Source: Barthelona sp. PCE
Taxonomy: Eukaryota > Metamonada: BaSk clade
Direction: 5' to 3'
Assembly (NCBI GenBank): GCA_040285745.1
Contig: JAUFOR010000008.1
Location: 682,001-746,000, forward strand
Length of the DNA stretch: 64,000 nt
Each line of letters begins with the position of its first letter. The stretch's first letter is position 1. The notes beneath the pieces are model-generated. The model saw nothing but the letters and a program-made list of their open reading frames with translations. It searched no databases and was not told where the DNA came from. Positions 18,992 to 27,103 of this stretch are shown here, piece after piece. The position numbers and the translations under genes are program-made.

Positions 18992-19006
18992 CCTGTTATT
19001 CAATTA

Positions 19007-20218
19007 ATGAACTTCTTTCGGAAGGCACAGGAAGCGTTTCAAACCATTCTAAGACCAATCGGTTTACCGGAGCCGCCGTCAAACGATCCGAGACATCACA
19101 ACAATGATGAAACTCCGCAAATTGTTGAAGAAAAACCAGTTCTTACTGTTGCTCAGCGTTTGAGGTTGAAGAAAGAACGCATTGACAATGCACTTCTTAA
19201 CTCTGAAGTGTTTACAGATGACGAATTTCGGGAAATATGCTTTGAAGGTGTACCACCCAATTCTGACAGTCATAGGGGCACATTGTGGCTTCCTCTTCTG
19301 CTAATAGATTTACCAAGATCATATGCCGATTGGAAGCAGTATTTCTCTGATAAAAAAGACTTGTATAACGAATTTGTTCGTGATTTTTATCATGGAAGGC
19401 CGACAATAGCGAGAGATCCGCTCGGTGAAAGCCCTGAGTGGGATGAATACTACAAGGACCAAGATATCAAGTTTGAGATTGCCAAAGACGTTGTGCGTAC
19501 TCACCGTGGTCTTCATTTTTTCAACATTGGTATTGACGCTGAGGGTTTAGAAATGCATACACCAAGCGATGAGATATTCAAAGTTCTTAATGCTTGTGAA
19601 CACCACGCTGCTTTACATAGAATCTTGTTTGTCCTCTCAAAAGTTAACCCCGCTCTACAGTATGTGCAGGGTATGAATGAACTAAGCGCACTCATATATT
19701 ATGTATTATACAACTCTACATCGCACCTGAAAACGCTCGACATTGAATTTCATGCGGAATCAGCCGCTTTTTGGGCTATGAACTCGTTATTAAGTGATAT
19801 TGGAGGTTTGTTTTCGACTCAAATGGATCAGACTGAAGCGGGGATGCGTGGAGCGTTCCGTAAATATCGAAAACTGATGAGAAAAGTCGATCCAGAAATG
19901 GACGATCATTTCCGTTCAATATGTTTGGAGGAAGAGTTTTATTTGCTCAGTTGGATTACTTTGTTCTTCACACAGCTGTTCAGTCTTCCTGATGTTATTC
20001 CTCTGTGGGACTTTTTCCTGAGCGAAAAGAATAGCACATCACGATTAAATCGTGTTTTAATTTTTGCGGTTTCAATTTTTGAGTTAGAACGTGAAAAATA
20101 CCTGTCAATGAATCTGAGTGAGATATTAACAGATGTCCAGGAAGTGAAGGCTGCCCCTAATGAGATTCTAAAGCATGCAAAAGCTCTAGTTAAGGAATTC
20201 TTTCCAAATACTGTTTGA
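19007..20218 (+). CDS. TBC1D13: TBC-domain Rab GTPase-activating protein (TBC1D13-like)
   Basis: Stimulates GTP hydrolysis by a Rab, so it ends a membrane-traffic signal. It has 403 residues with a TBC domain over most of its length. The dual-finger catalytic residues are present: the Arg finger in IAKDVVR (158-164, consensus IxxDxxR) and the Gln finger in YVQGMNE (219-225). The surrounding text fits TBC1D13: 'YVQGMNELSALIYYVL', a helix with 'AFWAMNSLLSDI', and 'WITLFFTQLFSLPDVIPLWDFFL' for the animal 'WLTLLLSQEFLLPDVIRIWDSLF'. TBC1D13 acts on Rab35 in animals; the target here is unknown. The Rab at 61.1 kb is not evidence for a partner. It is convergent with peptidase T with a 9-nt gap. Confidence 0.85.
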   Translation: MNFFRKAQEAFQTILRPIGLPEPPSNDPRHHNNDETPQIVEEKPVLTVAQRLRLKKERIDNALLNSEVFTDDEFREICFEGVPPNSDSHRGTLWLPLLLIDLPRSYADWKQYFSDKKDLYNEFVRDFYHGRPTIARDPLGESPEWDEYYKDQDIKFEIAKDVVRTHRGLHFFNIGIDAEGLEMHTPSDEIFKVLNACEHHAALHRILFVLSKVNPALQYVQGMNELSALIYYVLYNSTSHLKTLDIEFHAESAAFWAMNSLLSDIGGLFSTQMDQTEAGMRGAFRKYRKLMRKVDPEMDDHFRSICLEEEFYLLSWITLFFTQLFSLPDVIPLWDFFLSEKNSTSRLNRVLIFAVSIFELEREKYLSMNLSEILTDVQEVKAAPNEILKHAKALVKEFFPNTV

Positions 20219-20227
20219 GATCACTCA

Positions 20228-21454
20228 CTATTTACTAAATGATGTATATAGGAATTTAACCATCAGGTCGTGGCTAGCTACAGCAAACGATACTACCAAA
20301 AACTCTGTTAACGCGTGAAAGTTAGCCGCTCCAGTGAAAACATTCACACATGGAATTCCTTTTTCTGCCAATATAGATGCGTCTAAACCACCTCTAATAC
20401 CTGTGCTCTCCATGAGTTTAAGCCCAGACTCGTTGAATAAATCCATCAGTATATCTCTGTATAACTTTGCGTCATCCGTCAGACTGAATCCCATATTATC
20501 ATATTGCTTAACAATAGATACACTTACATCACAGTCTACTTCAGCTGCACATTCTCTAGCCGTTGTTTGAACATGCTCTTCCAACCCTGCCATATCTTCT
20601 CGAGTGAAGGCACGTAGAATCAATGTTGCTGACACCTTTGTGATGTGTTCCGACTTTAGATCTGTACACAGTATGTACGGCTCCTTGTCTTTCGTTGTCA
20701 TGCACAATTTGTCACTCGGAAACATGGTGAGGAACCTGCCCAGTGCTGCTGGAGTGTTTCGCATATCGCTTTGGTACGCTTCGCCTGGGTGAATAGAGGG
20801 GCTTGAAAATTCAACCACAGCTCGTTTACCAATAAATGTCTGATCCTGGATGCTAGGTAGTCCTCCGTCAAGATTGAGACAGATATCACATGGCTGAAAG
20901 AACTTATAAAGATCGTCTGTGACGCCACAGCATCCAATCTCTTCATCAAAAGTAAAAGCTACTCTAATTTCAGGATGGTCATCCTTCATGGACTTACATA
21001 CAGCTAGGATGATTGCAATGCCGGCTTTGTTGTCAGCGCCCAATAATGAATCACCACTACTCACAACAAGTTCTTCACCATGCAGATCAGCCAGCTCAGG
21101 GTTTGTTTGGTCGTTTATCTCGATGCTATCGTCCTCTGGATACTTTACGCAACCATCGTATGTGACAACGCGTGGGTTACAAAGACCAGAATATGTGGGA
21201 GCTGTGTCCATATGGGCAAAAAGTCCAACAGACTTATCAACTCCTTCAGAACCTGGTAAAACACCTGATATACCAAAATCCTGTAATGTAATATCAACAA
21301 GGCCCGCGTCTGTCATAAAGTTCGTCAATAGTCCGTTGCAGAGTACAGTTTCATTGGGATTGGAAGGTAATGTTTTTGAGCCTTCAACTGATTGTGTATC
21401 TACACGGGCCAGCGGCAGAAAATAATCCAAAATCTGTTTCTTAACTTCAGTCAT
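20228..21454 (-). CDS. pepT: Peptidase T-like tripeptide aminopeptidase (M20B)
   Basis: Zinc-dependent cytosolic aminopeptidase that removes the N-terminal residue of tripeptides. From the first ATG (21454) it has 408 residues, the length of bacterial PepT. All metal and catalytic positions are visible: His81 and Asp83 in FAHMDT, bridging Asp141 in LLGADNKAG, general base Glu171 with Glu172 in DEEIG, Asp196 in NLDGG, and His380 in TGAANFHALTEF. IHPG at 221-224 and GIRGGLDAS at 352-360 are the lid-domain motifs. The reading frame continues upstream of the ATG without another ATG. The family is mainly bacterial and found patchily in anaerobic or parasitic protists, so acquisition by horizontal transfer is likely (inference). 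Nothing in gene structure separates it from its neighbours. Confidence 0.92.
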   Translation of the reverse strand: MTEVKKQILDYFLPLARVDTQSVEGSKTLPSNPNETVLCNGLLTNFMTDAGLVDITLQDFGISGVLPGSEGVDKSVGLFAHMDTAPTYSGLCNPRVVTYDGCVKYPEDDSIEINDQTNPELADLHGEELVVSSGDSLLGADNKAGIAIILAVCKSMKDDHPEIRVAFTFDEEIGCCGVTDDLYKFFQPCDICLNLDGGLPSIQDQTFIGKRAVVEFSSPSIHPGEAYQSDMRNTPAALGRFLTMFPSDKLCMTTKDKEPYILCTDLKSEHITKVSATLILRAFTREDMAGLEEHVQTTARECAAEVDCDVSVSIVKQYDNMGFSLTDDAKLYRDILMDLFNESGLKLMESTGIRGGLDASILAEKGIPCVNVFTGAANFHALTEFLVVSFAVASHDLMVKFLYTSFSK

Positions 21455-21585
21455 AATGAATGAAATAGAGAATAAAAAGAAAAACAACTCCTTTATATGA
21501 TACAACTATTACTATATCTTCTAAAGGGGTAAAATTGGGGTTTTATCTCCTGTCAAACTGCAATGCAGATGAAATTGCGTTCAAC

Positions 21586-21660
21586 ATGAAGGCTCAAAAT
21601 CTGCTCTTGGCAATTCTGCTGATTTCTTATGTACCCATCATTTGTTGTGGGAAAACTTAA
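21586..21660 (+). CDS. Possible micro-gene: 24-residue hydrophobic peptide
   Basis: ATG at 21586 to TAA at 21658. The peptide starts MKAQNLLLAILLISYV and ends ICCGKT: one Lys, a hydrophobic core, then Cys-Cys-Gly, like a signal peptide without a mature part. I could not find a splice path that joins it to the downstream secreted protein, which already has its own signal peptide. It could be an upstream ORF, a remnant or chance. Confidence 0.2.
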   Translation: MKAQNLLLAILLISYVPIICCGKT

Positions 21661-21699
21661 TACTTATACATGTTTTTCGTTCTTAATAGTGAAAAAAAG

Positions 21700-21710
21700 A
21701 GTGTATAAAC
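21700..21710 (+). promoter_or_regulatory. AGTGTATAAAC, third copy
   Basis: Identical 11-mer to 18918-18928 and 18981-18991, 133 nt upstream of the ATG at 21844. TATA-like; function inferred only. Confidence 0.3.
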
Positions 21711-21834
21711 ATGTTTCTCAAATCAAATCCATTGCTTATCGTTCACATTTTAAACTCTTACACCATTCCAGTAAACGCTAAAATTGCGAATAACACCGTA
21801 ATTCAAATACCAAACTCCTGTCTAAAATTTGTTA

Positions 21835-21844
21835 CTCTTTTTCA
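21835..21844 (+). promoter_or_regulatory. CTCTTTTTCA element running into the ATG
   Basis: The recurrent pyrimidine element here ends on the A of the start codon at 21844. If it is an initiator, the 5' UTR would be almost absent. Confidence 0.3.
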
Positions 21845-22599
21845 TGTTCAAATACACGTGTTTCATTTTATTAACCGTGCTTATTGGGGCCTGCATGGGT
21901 GCCAGACATACATTTGATCGTAGCGATCCTACTTCTTCATATATATGTCTTGATGGCAAAATGAAATGCATTACTTTCAAAAACAACAAGGTTGACGGCA
22001 CATATTTCGATCTGACCTATAACTTCACATCGCATAGACTAGTATTTGGTGGAGAAAATTTCCTTTTCAATGATGTTAAGTCTAGTTTCGTTAAACTCGG
22101 TCACATTTCAGGATTACATGATGCCTTCCACTTCAGCGACCGCTTTGGAGGCCTTGAAAGTTATGAGAGTCTCCATTGTGTTGATAAAACTGTCCTAATC
22201 AAAAGTGATGAGCAAGGCAAGGATTTTCAAACAATCAGTTCAACAGACTCTATTTTTATTGACGGCAATCTCGTTCTCAACAATGCTGTTGTTCCTGATG
22301 TAGGTTCCGTGTATGTAGGACGAGTTGTCTCAAAGATACATGAACATGATGTTGTGTTGAAACTTATTCCTTTAGAAGTATCTCAATCAAGAGTCACAAT
22401 TCTATACAGTACTATCGATATATTGGAAGGAGAAGTATTTCCGTGGTCACTGTTTTTCATCGCTCTTCTGTTACTCACCGTTGTTGTTTTGGCTTTGTTT
22501 TTGAGGAAGATAATCAAGAAAGATAATCAAAAGAAGCAAAGAGCCTTTTTAGTAAGCAAAGCACGATCAAAATCGAATATATATGATGATGTATTTTAG
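21844..22599 (+). CDS. Unrecognised type I single-pass membrane protein
   Basis: 251 residues from the ATG at 21844. A signal peptide (MFKYTCFILLTVLIGACMGA) is followed by a roughly 175-residue ectodomain rich in beta-type sequence with few Cys, one strong transmembrane helix (about 199-219, starting near PWSLFFIALLLLTVV), a basic stop-transfer segment (RKIIKKDNQKKQR) and a short tail ending SNIYDDVF. The tail tyrosine with acidic residues could be a sorting signal (inference). No family is recognised. An upstream in-frame TTG at 21829 is not needed. It converges on the next minus-strand gene with a 38-nt gap. Confidence 0.75.
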   Translation: MFKYTCFILLTVLIGACMGARHTFDRSDPTSSYICLDGKMKCITFKNNKVDGTYFDLTYNFTSHRLVFGGENFLFNDVKSSFVKLGHISGLHDAFHFSDRFGGLESYESLHCVDKTVLIKSDEQGKDFQTISSTDSIFIDGNLVLNNAVVPDVGSVYVGRVVSKIHEHDVVLKLIPLEVSQSRVTILYSTIDILEGEVFPWSLFFIALLLLTVVVLALFLRKIIKKDNQKKQRAFLVSKARSKSNIYDDVF

Positions 22600-22637
22600 T
22601 AGGAACGTACTGCGTTAAATAGTAAACTTTAGCATAA

Positions 22638-24485
22638 CTAGAATTCGTGTATATCACAAAATTGAATATCAGGAAACAGACCAAGAGAAGCTGGTACAAC
22701 CGCCGGTAGACACTCGTTCTGCATCGGAAAATAATTCTCACTGGGAAGTGCAGCTTGTGATAATCGTGCGTCTGGAGACGTTAACTGATATGACGTCGAT
22801 TGGGGCACAAAATCGGTGGGAAGGGCGGGAGAAACAATGATATCATCTGTAAGCACTGCAGAAAGATATGCACTGTCTGTACCCTTCAAAGGGGTATCGA
22901 TCGATATCATGTTCGTCTGCGGTGCATTGTATATGGGAACACTATCGTCAACTAACTCCTCTTCCAAAATGGGCATATCAAAATGCTCCTCTGTTTCTTT
23001 CAATTGGGAGGGTTCATTGTTGTCTGATTGATACGGGTTTAATGACATGAACTCCTCATTAATGGCGATACTTTGAACCATTTCAGTAAGCAATACCTCT
23101 ACTTCATCGTCAGATTCATCACTGTCGAAACCCGTTGATGGTTCATTAGGGGTGTACTGCCATACACCTGCTTCATTGGTATCTGTTGCTACAATCTCTC
23201 CTCCTTCAAGTGTCTCTACCTTCTCAGATACATTTTCTTCAGCTTCTTCCTCGCTTTCTTCCGATTCAGGTGCGTTTTCCAAATAGTCTGGGTTATCAGA
23301 ACAGTAATTTTTAAGAACTCCAATAACTTCAGCATGCGAAATCTCTAAAACAACTGGTACTTCTTCTTCTTTAATCAGCTTTGCTTCAGTCTCAACACCA
23401 ACGTTTGGATAAGATTCTTCCTCAACTGCGAGTTTCTCGATCTCTGCTGTCGGATACATGTTGATAGGTTGCGGTAATTCCATGACAACCTCATCTGACT
23501 CAAAATTTATCCTTTCAACCACGTCCTTCAGCCTCTCAGAGTCTTTTTCGGCTGATGCAGGTTCGTTGGGTGTGTTTTCAAGAGAAAACGCTTCAACAAT
23601 CGATCGAGGTGAAGGTGTTCGAGGATACAAGTTGGGGCTACTCAACAAGGGGCTTAACTGCTCTACTTTCTCGGGTGATGTGGCGAGCTCTATCGATGAT
23701 ACAGTATTTTCTGACGTTATAAGCGGCTTTGTTGGACTCAATGGGGGACGTTCCTCAACTGTGAATGAAGTAACTTCATTTTCATCACTCTCTACTGTAC
23801 TCGGCATAGGAGATACATCGTGGCTGTTTGCCTCATCTATTGTGTCCAAAGTGTGCATCAGTTCATCTAAATCTTGTTTCGTATCATTCAACACGGATTC
23901 ATCCTCACTCAGAGCAAACGCATCTGTCATGGGCTCAGGGCTGTTGACCTCTCTTTGGCCACTCTGTGTTGAACTAGGAGAGAAAAAACTGGAGTTGACA
24001 TTGGGCAACCTTTCAATCAAATGCTTAATATCAAATAACGCTGCACGTACTTCCTTATCAGTACTATATGCACCAATATTCGATATTATCTCACGGGTTG
24101 CAAATGTAAATGTCACAAAATGCTGATAAAATGAAGGTGTGATATCATCATAATTTTTATCTTCACAACTATCGACAAAATATCGAGCCAACCGATTTAC
24201 CTCGGGTGTTAGTGGCTTGGAGGGCACGGTAGTAGCCACAGGAGAGCGAAAATTCGGATCCAAAATCTCAGAAGTTTGTAAAGGAATAGATTGTGACATA
24301 ACATGGTTTGGTACGGATGGAACTGGTCTTATGGGGCGGAGAGGTGCAGCGCGCTTTGGTTTTTGTGGTGAATCTAGCTGGAATTTCTGCGATTTAAATC
24401 TTATTGGTGAAGTAAGTACTTTTATGCTGCCCGATTGCTTTTTTAAGGCAATATGTGAGCTGTTAAACGCCCTTCTTGTTAACAT
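22638..24485 (-). CDS. Unrecognised, mostly disordered acidic protein
   Basis: 615 residues, no family recognised. The first 90 residues are basic and Pro/Ser-rich (repeated RPIRPVP-like text). A short helical, folded-looking block follows at about 92-160 (PEVNRLARYFVDSC ... REIISNIGAY ... ALFDIKHLIERLP), the only part likely to fold. The remaining 450 residues are Glu/Ser/Pro-rich and low in hydrophobics, with many SP and TP sites that suit phosphorylation. The basic-to-acidic layout suggests a scaffold or nuclear regulator, but nothing proves it. The antisense strand is also open for 222 codons, a by-product of the Glu/Ser codon bias. The start ATG is at 24485; 129 nt separate it from the acyltransferase. 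Confidence 0.75.
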   Translation of the reverse strand: MLTRRAFNSSHIALKKQSGSIKVLTSPIRFKSQKFQLDSPQKPKRAAPLRPIRPVPSVPNHVMSQSIPLQTSEILDPNFRSPVATTVPSKPLTPEVNRLARYFVDSCEDKNYDDITPSFYQHFVTFTFATREIISNIGAYSTDKEVRAALFDIKHLIERLPNVNSSFFSPSSTQSGQREVNSPEPMTDAFALSEDESVLNDTKQDLDELMHTLDTIDEANSHDVSPMPSTVESDENEVTSFTVEERPPLSPTKPLITSENTVSSIELATSPEKVEQLSPLLSSPNLYPRTPSPRSIVEAFSLENTPNEPASAEKDSERLKDVVERINFESDEVVMELPQPINMYPTAEIEKLAVEEESYPNVGVETEAKLIKEEEVPVVLEISHAEVIGVLKNYCSDNPDYLENAPESEESEEEAEENVSEKVETLEGGEIVATDTNEAGVWQYTPNEPSTGFDSDESDDEVEVLLTEMVQSIAINEEFMSLNPYQSDNNEPSQLKETEEHFDMPILEEELVDDSVPIYNAPQTNMISIDTPLKGTDSAYLSAVLTDDIIVSPALPTDFVPQSTSYQLTSPDARLSQAALPSENYFPMQNECLPAVVPASLGLFPDIQFCDIHEF

Positions 24486-24614
24486 TTAACAATAAATATG
24501 GAAGAAAGGATGTAATGCAAAAAACAAACCGCTTTACTTATTTCAACGTTATTTCATTCTTCTCAAAGGGTTTAATCCTTGTTTTATTGTCTTTTTAACA
24601 CATATATTACGTGA

Positions 24615-25361
24615 ATGTATTTTCTGCCACGATTAAAACGCCGTTTACTTTATATAGCCGTTAGTATCTTTTGCTTTTACTCTCCTGTGGTCTTTTGGCC
24701 ATTTTTGTTTTGGAATACTGAGCGTATATTCAATTTAATATGTGCCACGTACCGTTTTGTTTACAAACCTCACACAACGTTAATCAACAATAACAACACA
24801 GATTATGAGAATTTCAATGGCCTCATCCTCACCAGTCACAAATCACATGTTGAAGTAATCATCCTTCAACAACTTGGAAAAAAACACGGTCTTATCGGAC
24901 GGTTGTTAATGTTTGTGGCAGCTCTTCCATGCACACTCAGTCTGTACTTAAGCGGGAGGTATTTCCCATTCAACAGAGGTGAAATACCAATCAAACGCAG
25001 ACGCCCAATGCGTGAATTATTTGACACAGTCTTTAAAAAACTGGGATCATTCACTCTGTATCCAGAAGGTACTAGAGAACCCAGTAGAGCTGTGAGACGT
25101 CTTAAAATGGGATGTATTAAGTACTGCTATGCTAATTCGCAACCTATTTTAATGGCTCCAGCTGACGGATGTCAGGAATTAATCGATCATAAGCGTGTCA
25201 TCCTTGGAAGGAAAAAACAAATCGTCACATACATTGGGGACATAGTTCATCCCAAAGACTATGAAACAGAAGAATCTTTTTGCCATGCTGTCACGGAAAA
25301 ATATATTGACAGTTATATGGAATGTTGTAGAGAACGCACGCGCCTCCTAACGAGCGGTTAG
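24615..25361 (+). CDS. PlsC-type lysophospholipid acyltransferase
   Basis: 248 residues. Membrane-bound enzyme expected to esterify a lysophospholipid with acyl-CoA, probably in the ER. An N-terminal hydrophobic hairpin (about 10-50) anchors it. Motif I reads SHKSHVE (H-x4-E instead of the usual H-x4-D), motif II is FNRGEIPI, and motif III is YPEGTREPS. The Asp-to-Glu change in motif I may still support the charge relay but is unusual. The specific substrate cannot be called. It differs from the GPAT3/4-like gene at 35 kb, which has the canonical motif. The last 15 nt overlap the end of the antisense coiled-coil gene. Confidence 0.8.
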   Translation: MYFLPRLKRRLLYIAVSIFCFYSPVVFWPFLFWNTERIFNLICATYRFVYKPHTTLINNNNTDYENFNGLILTSHKSHVEVIILQQLGKKHGLIGRLLMFVAALPCTLSLYLSGRYFPFNRGEIPIKRRRPMRELFDTVFKKLGSFTLYPEGTREPSRAVRRLKMGCIKYCYANSQPILMAPADGCQELIDHKRVILGRKKQIVTYIGDIVHPKDYETEESFCHAVTEKYIDSYMECCRERTRLLTSG

Positions 25362-27017
25362 TTGCTCCAACCTGTCAATATGACTTAGTAAACTGTTCCT
25401 TTCCGTGCATTCCTTTTTCACAATGTCCTTCAACATTGTAATTTGCTTATCCTTCTTTGCCAACGATGCTACCAGTTGCTCCATGTGCTTTGAAAGCTGT
25501 TCTACCGTTGAAGTTATCTCAACTTCACGTTCATCCCACTTTTTCACCCACTTATTTCGTTCTTCTCGTATAGCTTCATCAGCATTGTTTGTAGTATGTT
25601 GTGCGTTGTGCAATTTATCTTCAAGAACATCCTTTTCGGATTGTAACAATACCGCTCTGTTCATCAATTCCATTATCTTCTTTCTGTTTAGATCAATGTC
25701 ATTCTCAAGTTCTTCGATGGATTGCTTCAATTTCTGCTTTTCAACATTAGAAATATCCATTTTTAGGCGCCAATCCTGGTTTTCTTCCGTTAAAGTACTC
25801 ACTTCTCCCTTGAGTTCATCTATCTTTTCTTCCAACGCTTCGACTGATCCTCCAACAGCATTGGCCCTCCTTAATTTTGATTCTAGCTCTTCCTTATCCT
25901 CCTCTAGTGTGACAACGCGAGCATTTAGCCCATCAATCGTTTCCTTAGCTTTACGTTGCTGTTCCAGATTTCGTGTCGTCTCCTCTTTAAGACGATCATT
26001 TGCTCTTTTCAAACGAACACGCATCTGATCAAGTTGCCTAGCTTCACCTGCGCTCTTGTTACTCTCCATCTTTGCAATTCTAGACTTTAGCATTGAATTC
26101 TCAGATTCCAACTCTATGCTACGAGTTTTTGTTTCTCCCAACATTTTCACAACCTTTTCCAGTTTCTTGCGCAGGTTAATAATAGTCTCATCATGTGATT
26201 CACCGTTATGTAAAAGCTCTTCTTCTAAAGACTGGATTCTATCTTGCAAAACTGTCTTATCTTGTAATAACTCTTTTCTAACATCATTCCACTCAATCTC
26301 CTTCTTCCGAAACACTGAAAGTGCATCGTCTGATTGTCTCTTTTGCTGTCTCATATCTGATTTTAGCTTATCAATGGTTTGCTCAAGTTGATTCATAGCT
26401 GTTTCCATTTTCTCTCGTTGGAGTGTTCCTCCTGTGTTTTCTCCGCGTAGGCTATCTATTGTACCCTTAAGGTTCGATATTTGACGCTTTTGCTTTGCAA
26501 TTTGATCATGAAAACCTGTGAAAGCATTTTGAAATGGAGCAAAAAACTTTGAATAATCTCCCTTGACAACAGGCATTAATGCATTAACCACTGTGTCTGT
26601 AATAGAATTTTGCTCATTTCTCATCTCAGTAATAAATCCCGCAAGTACATTCTCCTTTTTGACATAAAAATCTTTCAAAGAACGGAGCTCCTGCTCTTTT
26701 TCATGAAATCGTTCATCTGCCTCGACTGCCTGACCCTCTTTTTCTTTTAGAACTTCAATTCTTGCCTCTAAATCAGATACGCGTTCTTGCCAAACTCCGT
26801 CAGCTTCCCGCAATTGTTTTTCAAGGTATTTGTTCTTCTTATCAAGCCCCTCATATGCTGTCAATTGCATATCAAACCTATCATTTGCACTTTTAAGGTT
26901 CTTGTGCAAAGAATCAATTGTTTTTTGAAGCTGTTCGATTGGCGCATTCCTAAAAGCCATCACCTCGGCTTCCAGTCGCTCTATTTTGTTTAAAAGTGCC
27001 CCTACTTCACTTGTCAT
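25347..27017 (-). CDS. Long coiled-coil protein, function unknown
   Basis: 556 residues from the first ATG (27017; only GTG lies upstream in frame). Nearly all of it is heptad-rich helix with high Glu, Lys, Leu, Gln. One break near 145-185 (VVNALMPVVKGDYSKFFAPF) is the only non-coiled-coil segment. No motor, GTPase or zinc-finger domain is visible. In a flagellate such proteins are often cytoskeletal, basal-body or Golgi tethers, but no diagnostic motif allows a choice. It starts 86 nt downstream of the next minus-strand gene, in tandem, and its 3' end overlaps the acyltransferase by 15 nt. Confidence 0.75.
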   Translation of the reverse strand: MTSEVGALLNKIERLEAEVMAFRNAPIEQLQKTIDSLHKNLKSANDRFDMQLTAYEGLDKKNKYLEKQLREADGVWQERVSDLEARIEVLKEKEGQAVEADERFHEKEQELRSLKDFYVKKENVLAGFITEMRNEQNSITDTVVNALMPVVKGDYSKFFAPFQNAFTGFHDQIAKQKRQISNLKGTIDSLRGENTGGTLQREKMETAMNQLEQTIDKLKSDMRQQKRQSDDALSVFRKKEIEWNDVRKELLQDKTVLQDRIQSLEEELLHNGESHDETIINLRKKLEKVVKMLGETKTRSIELESENSMLKSRIAKMESNKSAGEARQLDQMRVRLKRANDRLKEETTRNLEQQRKAKETIDGLNARVVTLEEDKEELESKLRRANAVGGSVEALEEKIDELKGEVSTLTEENQDWRLKMDISNVEKQKLKQSIEELENDIDLNRKKIMELMNRAVLLQSEKDVLEDKLHNAQHTTNNADEAIREERNKWVKKWDEREVEITSTVEQLSKHMEQLVASLAKKDKQITMLKDIVKKECTERNSLLSHIDRLEQLTAR

Positions 27018-27103
27018 GTTGTTAAGGAATAACTTCACAAAAACGGCGAACTATTATTCAACATCTAAACAACTGATTTTACTACATATTAAACCACAAA
27101 ACT

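Larger units (their letters stand above)
18609..19006. other. 398-nt divergent spacer between PNKP and the TBC gene
   Basis: No gene or tRNA-like sequence is seen. It holds two copies of an ACTCCTT ... GTGTATAAAC module nearest the TBC gene, and on the PNKP side a minus-strand CCTACTTTACAG about 30 nt before the PNKP start. Confidence 0.5.
21455..21843. other. 389-nt divergent spacer between peptidase T and a membrane-protein gene
   Basis: Contains a 24-codon ATG frame at 21586-21660 that reads like an isolated signal peptide, and a third copy of AGTGTATAAAC at 21700-21710. Nothing else recognisable. Confidence 0.4.

Noticed and set aside
21711-21917. 68-codon frame overlapping the start of the secreted protein gene
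   Set aside because: Overlaps a gene with a good signal peptide and its own start element; composition looks random.
23458-24126. 222-codon plus-strand frame opposite the disordered protein
   Set aside because: Mirror image of Glu/Ser/Pro codons on the minus strand, with no motif or start element.
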